Shown here piece after piece: positions 1 to 5,101 of a stretch of 5,208 nucleotides of DNA. A program made the position numbers and the translations under genes. Source of the DNA: Thermoplasmatota archaeon (GTDB lineage Archaea; Thermoplasmatota; E2; DHVEG-1); contig JAHJFH010000120.1 in NCBI GenBank assembly GCA_018824925.1, forward strand, positions 1 to 5,208. The letters run 5' to 3'. Each line of letters opens with the position of its first letter. Position 1 is the stretch's first letter. A model generated the notes under the pieces. It was not told where the DNA came from. It saw nothing but the letters and a program-made list of their open reading frames with translations, and made no database searches.

Positions 1-77
1 ATAAAATGAGCACCTATCCACTTGTTACAATAACCAAGACATAGCTTCCTGGTACATCGAGATAATGATTAGTTAAT
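1..77. other. Upstream flank of rps6e, no gene identified
   Basis: No supportable gene lies here. A plus-strand frame open from the window edge ends at a TAG at 42-44 and could be the last codons of an upstream gene, but it is too short to judge. A weak AT-rich stretch (TTACAATAA, 24-32) is the only TATA-like candidate, and it is poor. Either the rps6e operon is transcribed from an upstream gene or its promoter is degenerate. Confidence 0.3.
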
Positions 78-82
78 AGGAG
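78..82 (+). promoter_or_regulatory. Shine-Dalgarno site of rps6e
   Basis: AGGAG lies 8 nt before the ATG at 91. The match to the 3' end of 16S rRNA and the spacing are both good, which fixes the rps6e start and shows that this transcript has a leader. Confidence 0.75.
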
Positions 83-90
83 ACACCACT

Positions 91-510
91 ATGGTTGAAT
101 TTAAGGTTGTAGTAAACGATACAAAAACCGGAAAATCTCATAATATTCAGGTTTCAGGACATCATGCTAATTCCTTAATTGGAAAAAAAATTGGTGATGA
201 GGTAGATGGTATCTTTGTGTCATTGCCTGGTTATAAATTACAGATAACTGGAGGAACAGATAAAAACGGATTCCCCATGCGTCGTGATCTACCCGGAACA
301 ATTCGTCGAAGTTTATTACTTAGCAAAAGTATTGGATATCATCCTACTGAGGCTGGCAAACGGAAGAAAAAATCGGTGCGTGGTGGCACTATTAATCAGG
401 ATGTTGTTCAAATTAATATGATGGTTACAAAGCATAGTAGTAAACCAATTGCGGATCTGCTTAAAACAGAGAAAAAGGACGAAAAGAAAGAAGAAAAAGC
501 AGAGGCTTAA
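91..510 (+). CDS. rps6e: 30S ribosomal protein S6e
   Basis: Structural protein of the small ribosomal subunit, in the archaeal/eukaryotic S6e family, which has no bacterial counterpart. The 139-residue product carries the family signature at residues 52-63 ([12 protein letters not shown]), preceded by the conserved [10 protein letters not shown] (31-40) and LPGYKL (45-50). [13 protein letters not shown] segment (66-77) and a basic rRNA-binding stretch [13 protein letters not shown] (89-101) follow. Residues from about 126 form a charged Lys/Glu tail, which makes the protein slightly longer than a typical archaeal S6e of about 125-135 residues. The ATG is set by an AGGAG site 8 nt upstream and by the conserved N-terminal strand MVEFKVVV. 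It is the first visible gene of a run with aIF2-gamma (4 nt gap) and a PIN protein, so the three are probably co-transcribed. The assignment is secure. Confidence 0.97.
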   Translation: MVEFKVVVNDTKTGKSHNIQVSGHHANSLIGKKIGDEVDGIFVSLPGYKLQITGGTDKNGFPMRRDLPGTIRRSLLLSKSIGYHPTEAGKRKKKSVRGGTINQDVVQINMMVTKHSSKPIADLLKTEKKDEKKEEKAEA

Positions 511-514
511 GACG

Positions 515-1759
515 ATGGGGTTTGAACGACCACCTGAGGTTAATATCGGCATGATTGGTCATGTCGATCATGGAAAAACCACTCTTACTCAGCGGTTGAC
601 TGGGAAATGGACTGATGAACATTCTGAGGAGTTAAAACGTGGTATATCCATCAGATTGGGATATGCGGATGCTGCATTTTATAAATGTACAAATTGTGAG
701 GACCCAACCTGTTATACAACAGATAAGACCTGTACGACCTGTGGTGGCCCCTGTGAATTACTTCGCGTTGTCTCGTTTGTTGATGCGCCGGGTCATGAAA
801 CCCTTATGGCAACGATGCTTTCTGGTGCAGCAATTATGGATGGCGCTGTCCTGGTCATTGCTGCTAATGAAAAATGTCCCCAACCACAAACCCGTGAACA
901 TCTCATGGCCCTTGAAATATCAGGGACTCAAAATATTATCATTGTTCAAAACAAAATTGATCTTGTCTCAGACAAAGATGCTATGAAAAATTATGAGCAA
1001 ATCAAAGTATTTGTTAAAGGAACCTGTGCAGAAAATGCTCCTGTAATTCCTGTGAGTGCGCATCATGATGTCAATATCGATGTGTTGATAAAAACGATGC
1101 AGGAATGTATTCCAACAAGAGAGCATGATATGACGAAACCACCACTGATGTACATCGCTCGTAGTTTTGATGTGAATCGCCCTGGTGCCCCCCCGAAAGA
1201 GTTAAAGGGAGGTGTTGTCGGTGGTTCCTTGATGCGTGGTAGACTCAAAAAAGGAGAAGCAATTGAAATATCTCCTGGTCGAAAGATTGAAGTTGAGGGA
1301 AAATCCAAGAGTGAACCGATTTTAACTACTGCACGTTCATTTTTTACTGGAGGCATGTCAACTGATGATGCCACACCTGGTGGTCTTTTAGCTATTGGGA
1401 CCGATCTTGATCCGTCAATAGTTAAATCTGATTCCTTTTCTGGAAAAATTGTGGGAAAACCGGGTGAACTCCCACCAATGTTAGAAACATTTGATCTGCG
1501 CATTCATTTATTGAAACGCGTGGTTGGAACAGTTGATGAAAAAAATGTTGAGCCATTAAAAACCAATGAACCGTTGATGTTAACAGTGGGGACGGCAACC
1601 ACGGTTGGTATTATCACAGAACTTCGCGAGGATAGAATACGTGTTACCCTGAAATTATCAGTGTGTGCAGAGGAAGGACAACGTATCGCAGTAAGTCGAC
1701 GCATAGAAGGTAAATGGCATCTTATTGGCTATGGGGAGATACAATACATCAACGAGTGA
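515..1759 (+). CDS. eif2g: Translation initiation factor aIF2 subunit gamma (GTPase)
   Basis: GTP-binding core of heterotrimeric aIF2, which carries initiator Met-tRNA to the small ribosomal subunit in the cytoplasm. The 414-residue product has every expected element: P-loop GHVDHGKT (15-22), switch I with [11 protein letters not shown] (41-51), a zinc knuckle with CxxC pairs C58/C61 and C73/C76, DAPGHE (90-95), NKID (146-149) and the SAH motif (181-183). Two beta-barrel domains follow, the last ending in [11 protein letters not shown]. Two extra cysteines (C66, C80) flank the knuckle. Switch I has Ser45 where many homologues have the Mg-coordinating Thr. I chose the ATG at 515 because it opens directly on [16 protein letters not shown], lies 4 nt after the rps6e stop and has a weak AGAGG site (501-505). 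The in-frame ATG at 449 would add a 22-residue basic leader that merely translates the end of rps6e out of frame. Its stop overlaps the next start. Length and motif order are normal for the family. Confidence 0.97.
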   Translation: MGFERPPEVNIGMIGHVDHGKTTLTQRLTGKWTDEHSEELKRGISIRLGYADAAFYKCTNCEDPTCYTTDKTCTTCGGPCELLRVVSFVDAPGHETLMATMLSGAAIMDGAVLVIAANEKCPQPQTREHLMALEISGTQNIIIVQNKIDLVSDKDAMKNYEQIKVFVKGTCAENAPVIPVSAHHDVNIDVLIKTMQECIPTREHDMTKPPLMYIARSFDVNRPGAPPKELKGGVVGGSLMRGRLKKGEAIEISPGRKIEVEGKSKSEPILTTARSFFTGGMSTDDATPGGLLAIGTDLDPSIVKSDSFSGKIVGKPGELPPMLETFDLRIHLLKRVVGTVDEKNVEPLKTNEPLMLTVGTATTVGIITELREDRIRVTLKLSVCAEEGQRIAVSRRIEGKWHLIGYGEIQYINE

Positions 1760-2127
1760 TTCTTGATACTAATGCTGTTTTAATGATGTTTGAGTACGCT
1801 ATCGATGTTGAAGGTGAACTTACTCGTCTTATCGGTGCATATACTATTATTATTCCACGAGCTGTACAACAAGAATTACAGATACTTTCTTTGAAGGGTT
1901 TGGGAAGGCGGAAACAAGCAGCAACGGCTGCATTGAAACTCATTAACCGCTATGATATTCTTGGTACTGATGACATTTTAGGGGATGATGCGTTATTAGC
2001 ATTGGCTAAAGAAACACATGCCTATGTCGTTACCAATGATAAGGTACTCCGAAGACGACTGCAGCAGAATAAAATTACTAGTATTTTTCTTAGAGGAAAA
2101 CAAAAATTGGAGATAGAAAATTGGTAG
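1756..2127 (+). CDS. PIN-domain nuclease, probably translation/rRNA-associated (FCF1/VapC9-like)
   Basis: Small PIN-fold protein of 123 residues, expected to be a Mg/Mn-dependent endoribonuclease. It opens with the hallmark strand ILDTN (Asp4, Asn6). Further acidic positions typical of the fold are Glu40 (in VQQEL), Asp77/Asp78 (in GDDALLALA) and Asp95 (in VVTND). A basic segment KVLRRRL follows the last acidic site. I chose the GTG at 1756 because it sits at the edge of the domain and overlaps the aIF2-gamma stop as GTGA, a form typical of translational coupling. The longer in-frame ATG at 1714 would add 14 residues unrelated to the fold. No antitoxin gene is adjacent, and in archaea a PIN gene of this kind commonly follows aIF2-gamma. 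I therefore infer an rRNA or tRNA processing role rather than a VapBC toxin. The RNA substrate is unknown. Confidence 0.85.
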   Translation: MILDTNAVLMMFEYAIDVEGELTRLIGAYTIIIPRAVQQELQILSLKGLGRRKQAATAALKLINRYDILGTDDILGDDALLALAKETHAYVVTNDKVLRRRLQQNKITSIFLRGKQKLEIENW

Positions 2128-2139
2128 AATGGTTTTTCA

Positions 2140-2153
2140 GAAAATTTTTATAG
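2140..2153 (+). promoter_or_regulatory. Candidate TATA-box promoter of the tRNA gene
   Basis: A purine-rich GAAAA (BRE-like) runs into TTTTTATAG, centred near 2149, in the 54-nt gap after the PIN gene. An archaeal start about 26 nt downstream would fall a few bases before the tRNA 5' end at 2182, as expected for a tRNA with its own promoter. Readthrough from the preceding operon is the alternative. Confidence 0.5.
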
Positions 2154-2181
2154 GAACCTCTGGTATTCAGCATGCCAATTT

Positions 2182-2301
2182 GTCGGGGTGGCTCAGCCTG
2201 GTCAGAGCGCCTGACTCATAAGCCTAGCTGTAAAGGTTCGTTACAGAATTACAGTGCGCTAAGACATCAGGAGGTCGCGGGTTCAGATCCCGCCCCCGAC
2301 A
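2182..2301 (+). tRNA. tRNA-Met (CAT), elongator type, with 45-nt intron
   Basis: Folds as a complete tRNA. The acceptor stem GTCGGGG (2182-2188) pairs with CCCCGAC (2294-2300), followed by discriminator A2301, with no encoded CCA. The D arm is GCTC/GAGC (2191-2194, 2205-2208) with G18G19 in its loop. The anticodon stem is CCTGA (2210-2214) with TCAGG (2267-2271), the anticodon CAT is at 2217-2219, and the T arm is GCGGG/CCCGC (2277-2281, 2289-2293). Position 37 (A2220) and position 38 (A2266) are separated by an intron, the canonical archaeal site. It has G1-C72 and lacks the three consecutive G-C pairs of initiator tRNA at 29-31/39-41, so it is not the initiator. tRNA-Ile2, with a modified C34, also has a CAT gene and remains possible. 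One oddity is the T loop, TTCAGAT, with G rather than A at position 58. Confidence 0.93.
2221..2265 (+). other. tRNA intron at position 37/38
   Basis: A 45-nt insertion between A37 and A38 of the tRNA. CTGTAA (2228-2233) can pair with either of two TTACAG copies (2241-2246 or 2249-2254), giving a terminal hairpin. At the splice junctions, exon CTCA (2215-2218) can pair with intron TAAG (2260-2263) except for one C-A mismatch, leaving 3-nt bulges TAA (2219-2221) and ACA (2264-2266). This fits a slightly relaxed bulge-helix-bulge substrate of the archaeal splicing endonuclease. Removing the intron restores a perfect 7-nt anticodon loop. Confidence 0.88.
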
Positions 2302-2305
2302 TATT

Positions 2306-2980
2306 TTATGTTTTTTTCTTCGTATGATTTTTCCAGGCTTGCTGTATAATAGGATTACGACGAAGATACTCATCAACATATTTCTGAGGTACTTTATTAA
2401 AAACACAAGAGAAATTGATGCAATGTGGACAATATAACATAAAAAACGTTAGATAAAAAATCGTAAGTGTCAATATGGTACCTAAAAAAATACCTAGAGC
2501 TCCAAGAAGTGCGATAACAGTCGGTGATATTTTCCATAGAGTCAAAATACCATATAGTTCAACGAATAAAGGATATGCACCAAGAAATGTAAAACAGAGA
2601 ATGGTTCCAATTTGCTCCCATCGAGTTATCGGCTCAGGATGATACCGCCAAAGTTTAGGTGTAAAATGATTTTCTGTGCAATGAAGTATTCGCCGTGATT
2701 CTGCGTAATAGGGACAATGACTGCAGGTAATACGTGCTTGAAATACGATAAAAAATATTGGGATAAATATGATAAAAAAAATGGTTGGCAACCAAAATTG
2801 TAAGATCCAACTAGTGACCATTACCCCAAAAACTGCCATAGTTAAATAGGAAAACTCAAGGAGATGGGAAACAACGACTTTATTAGTATCAGGTTTACAA
2901 AAAATTTTATTATGATTTATACATGAAGTACAGGATGCATTCAAATCAAAAGTACAAAAGATTTCAGCTTTATTATTCAT
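2306..2980 (-). CDS. Unrecognised four-helix membrane protein with cytoplasmic Cys motifs
   Basis: I do not recognise a named family. The 224-residue product has about four hydrophobic helices, near residues 43-61, 63-82, 123-147 and 153-183. No signal peptide is evident. Cysteines cluster in three non-membrane parts: an N-terminal set C9, C17, C20, C28 (C-x7-C-x2-C-x7-C), a CSHC at 86-89 with C101 in the loop after helix 2, and a CPHC at 184-187 with C192 after helix 4. With four helices, all three parts lie on one side. The basic loop (RITC, ESRR, KLWRYHPEP) and the Lys-rich C-terminus suggest the cytoplasm. Metal or Fe-S binding or thiol redox are possible, but none is shown. The start follows a TATA-like site closely and no Shine-Dalgarno site is visible, so the mRNA is probably near-leaderless. 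The gene is divergent from the FAD oxidoreductase and ends 4 bp from the tRNA 3' end. Confidence 0.85.
   Translation of the reverse strand: MNNKAEIFCTFDLNASCTSCINHNKIFCKPDTNKVVVSHLLEFSYLTMAVFGVMVTSWILQFWLPTIFFIIFIPIFFIVFQARITCSHCPYYAESRRILHCTENHFTPKLWRYHPEPITRWEQIGTILCFTFLGAYPLFVELYGILTLWKISPTVIALLGALGIFLGTILTLTIFYLTFFMLYCPHCINFSCVFNKVPQKYVDEYLRRNPIIQQAWKNHTKKKT
2311..2320 (+). terminator. T-tract terminator after the tRNA
   Basis: Seven T residues (2311-2317), then CTT, beginning 10 nt past the tRNA discriminator. Archaeal RNA polymerase stops at such T-runs on the non-template strand. The run lies inside the 3' end of the opposite-strand membrane-protein gene, where it encodes the Lys run near the C-terminus. 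Confidence 0.55.
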
Positions 2981-3008
2981 AGGAATAATCGCTATATAAA
3001 GATATATT

Positions 3009-3017
3009 ATTTATAAG
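3009..3017 (-). promoter_or_regulatory. Candidate TATA box of the membrane-protein gene
   Basis: Read on the minus strand this is CTTATAAAT, centred near 3013. A start about 26 nt downstream would fall near 2987, roughly 7 nt before the ATG at 2980. That agrees with the lack of a Shine-Dalgarno site there. A second AT-rich candidate (TTTATATAG on the minus strand, about 2992-3000) lies too close to the ATG. The near-palindromic sequence could also be read on the plus strand. Confidence 0.5.
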
Positions 3018-3040
3018 ATTTGATTCCTATATTTTCTCCA

Positions 3041-3057
3041 GAAAAAGGTTTTATAAG
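3041..3057 (+). promoter_or_regulatory. Candidate BRE/TATA promoter of the FAD oxidoreductase gene
   Basis: The purine-rich GAAAAAGG (3041-3048) precedes TTTTATAAG (3049-3057). A start about 26 nt beyond the TATA centre would lie near 3079, leaving a leader of about 35 nt to the ATG at 3115. That leader contains the GAGG ribosome binding site. Confidence 0.6.
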
Positions 3058-3101
3058 ACAATATGATACCGCCTACAAAAATTCATTTGAGATAATAAAA
3101 T

Positions 3102-3105
3102 GAGG
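3102..3105 (+). promoter_or_regulatory. Shine-Dalgarno site that decides the FAD oxidoreductase start
   Basis: GAGG lies 9 nt before the ATG at 3115, an ideal spacing, and overlaps the alternative upstream ATG at 3100. It favours initiation at 3115 over 3100, which has no good site of its own. Confidence 0.6.
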
Positions 3106-3114
3106 AATAATAAT

Positions 3115-5040
3115 ATGTCATTAGCTGATGGTATTGATACAGCTGTAAAAGCAACACATTGTGGCATGTGTAAAATCGATTTCCTTGGAACTGGTTTATG
3201 TCCTGCTGGAAAACAGCATGGTTATGTTGCCTATTGGCCAGAGGGTCGGATGGAAATCATTAAAGCTCTTCATGAAAAAAGGATTCAACCCACAAAAAAA
3301 CTTGTTGATATCGTTGAAAGCTGTACCCTCTGTGGTATTTGCGACCATCAATGCCATTTCATAACAAATCTTCGACCAACAATAGTACAAAAGGCACTTA
3401 AGGAGTATGTTAAGAATCTTAATAAAAATGATATACAAACAGTTGCATCAGAGCCACTACTTAAAGAACTGCAAACCATTGTTGGAACTAAATGGGCAAC
3501 CAATGACCCTGTCATACTCACAGCCTATCAAAAAACCATTCTTTCATCAAATATTCGCCCACAAACCTATGTAGTTATGCCTAATTCTACAGAAGAAATT
3601 GCCCAGATCATCAAGGTGGCAAATAAACATCAGATTCCCTTTCTTCCACGCGGAAATGGAACCTTCCTTTCAGTCGCACTACGGACGCTTTTAGCGAATT
3701 CTATAGGTTTACAGAAGGGGATTATCCTTGATCTTAACCGCATGAAAACAATTTCCATTGACCCAGATACCTGGACCGCTCGAGTAGGTCCTGGTGTTTC
3801 AGCATTTGAGTTGCAAAAAGCAGCAAAAAAATATAAGATGCGAGCGATGGTGGGTGAAGCTGAAGCAAATATCTGTGTCAATGTTAAAACCTTTGGTATT
3901 ATATCTACCTGGGGAAATGCCTATGGTTGGGGGGCTGATAATTTCATTGATGTTGAGTTAGTTACTCGTGAAGGAGATATTATTCATCAAAGTGATAAAA
4001 ACATTGAAAATCTCTATGCTGCGGATCATGGTATAGCAAGCCTGACTCTCACTCCTCAGCATATCGTTACAGAGATGACAATAAAACTACATCCGGTTTT
4101 TGATGATGAAGAGGCTGTTTTTATTCCTTTTGAACATTTTGATGATGCTGTTGAATTTGCCCATAATCTAGCACACCGAAATAAAGGCATTTCTTTAGCA
4201 GTTCTATCGAGTAAATATTTTTCTGATTTTATTTGTCCAACAGATAAAATCGCTCGTGATTTTGAATACATTATGCGCAATTATTTGCATTTGAACTATA
4301 TCGTTGATGTTATTTGTGATAGTCATGATAAGAAATATATTGAGCAGCATGCAGAGGTTACGATTCCTGCTGATATGATGAAAACGTTTGTTCTTGGGTC
4401 TCCTTCATTTGCTGCATTAAAAGATAGTGAGTTATTAAAAATGATTGCCGAGGAAGAAAATCCTTTAAAAACTGTTTTTTCAGGGCCAATGAAAAATCAT
4501 ATTAAAAACGCTTTGAAAGCATCTCCAGAACAGATTGCACAGGTTTTTGATGCTGATCTTCGAGATTTTTTCACCACCGTATATGCTAAACCAGAAATGA
4601 CGGATCCTATTTGGTTACATGAATTTAGAATTCTGCCGAGTCGCATGATGCGTCAACATATGTTCATGGTGCGCGGTGGGTACATGAAAGCAAAAAAGGA
4701 TTTAATAATAAAAGCACATGACATTGTCAAGGAGGTTGGTGATAAATACCAACTTGAAAATGCGATGGGATTCATTAGTTTTATTGACAATGGAAAAATC
4801 GCTTTTCTAGAATATGATTATTATTATGATCATACCAATCCAGACCAATATCAACGTCTAAATCAAGCGATTGTGGAGTCGTTGCAAAAGAAACTCACCC
4901 TTGATGGTTTTCTCTCCATTGAATATGTGTTTCATAAAGGACTTCATCGTAAAGAACATGTGTTTTATCCCTTTCCAAAAGGATGTACTTCTGAAGAGTT
5001 GGAACTATTTGATCAGATGGTTCAACAAATTGTGAGTTGA
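3115..5040 (+). CDS. FAD-dependent oxidoreductase (GlcD/D-lactate dehydrogenase type) with N-terminal Fe-S module
   Basis: Cytoplasmic or membrane-associated flavoprotein of 641 residues, probably oxidising a 2-hydroxyacid or similar substrate and passing electrons through Fe-S clusters. The N-terminal module (about 1-105) resembles GlcF/HdrD: C16-x2-C19 and C29-P, then WPEGRMEIIKAL, then C70-x2-C73-x2-C76-x3-C80. A PCMH-type FAD-binding domain follows (about 148-312) with VVMPNSTEEIAQII, the loop PRGNGTFLS (178-186), VGPGVSAFEL and the segment WGNAYGWGADNFID (266-279). The rest (about 320-641) fits the FAD-linked oxidase C-terminal domain. Oddities are seven rather than eight N-terminal cysteines, no Pro after C80, and a FAD loop that departs from the usual GGGTSL. 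The start at 3115 is chosen for its GAGG site; 3100 would add five residues. No transmembrane helix or signal peptide is evident. The flavoprotein family is confident; the substrate and electron acceptor are unknown. Confidence 0.88.
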   Translation: MSLADGIDTAVKATHCGMCKIDFLGTGLCPAGKQHGYVAYWPEGRMEIIKALHEKRIQPTKKLVDIVESCTLCGICDHQCHFITNLRPTIVQKALKEYVKNLNKNDIQTVASEPLLKELQTIVGTKWATNDPVILTAYQKTILSSNIRPQTYVVMPNSTEEIAQIIKVANKHQIPFLPRGNGTFLSVALRTLLANSIGLQKGIILDLNRMKTISIDPDTWTARVGPGVSAFELQKAAKKYKMRAMVGEAEANICVNVKTFGIISTWGNAYGWGADNFIDVELVTREGDIIHQSDKNIENLYAADHGIASLTLTPQHIVTEMTIKLHPVFDDEEAVFIPFEHFDDAVEFAHNLAHRNKGISLAVLSSKYFSDFICPTDKIARDFEYIMRNYLHLNYIVDVICDSHDKKYIEQHAEVTIPADMMKTFVLGSPSFAALKDSELLKMIAEEENPLKTVFSGPMKNHIKNALKASPEQIAQVFDADLRDFFTTVYAKPEMTDPIWLHEFRILPSRMMRQHMFMVRGGYMKAKKDLIIKAHDIVKEVGDKYQLENAMGFISFIDNGKIAFLEYDYYYDHTNPDQYQRLNQAIVESLQKKLTLDGFLSIEYVFHKGLHRKEHVFYPFPKGCTSEELELFDQMVQQIVS

Positions 5041-5073
5041 GAAATTCAGAGAATTTCAAAAAACCTTTTTTTT
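5041..5073 (+). terminator. Hairpin and T-tract terminator of the FAD oxidoreductase gene
   Basis: Immediately after the stop, GAAATT (5041-5046) pairs with AATTTC (5052-5057) around a 5-nt loop. An A-run and then eight T residues (5066-5073) follow. The A-run (5058-5063) gives a T-run on the minus strand, so the element could also stop a convergent transcript. Confidence 0.65.
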
Positions 5074-5101
5074 ATATTATAGAGGGCTTTGAATAAGTCT
5101 C

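Noticed and set aside
449..514. 22-residue basic N-terminal extension of aIF2-gamma from the ATG at 449
   Set aside because: It translates the Lys/Glu-coding tail of rps6e in a shifted frame. The conserved N-terminus begins at the ATG at 515.
639..986. Plus-strand frame of 115 codons inside aIF2-gamma
   Set aside because: It covers the zinc-knuckle and G3/G4 region of a conserved protein in another frame and has no domain features.
1063..1503. Long minus-strand open frame inside aIF2-gamma
   Set aside because: It lies wholly opposite a conserved gene and shows no recognisable protein motif or start signal. It is a shadow frame.
1756..2127. PIN protein as the toxin of a VapBC toxin-antitoxin pair
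   Set aside because: No antitoxin-sized gene is adjacent, and the gene is coupled to aIF2-gamma in a translation operon, which suggests a housekeeping nuclease.
2224..2406. Minus-strand open frame encoding a GRDLNPRPPD-type peptide
   Set aside because: It is the reverse complement of the tRNA T arm and intron, a well-known false protein in databases. It also overlaps the membrane-protein gene in another frame.
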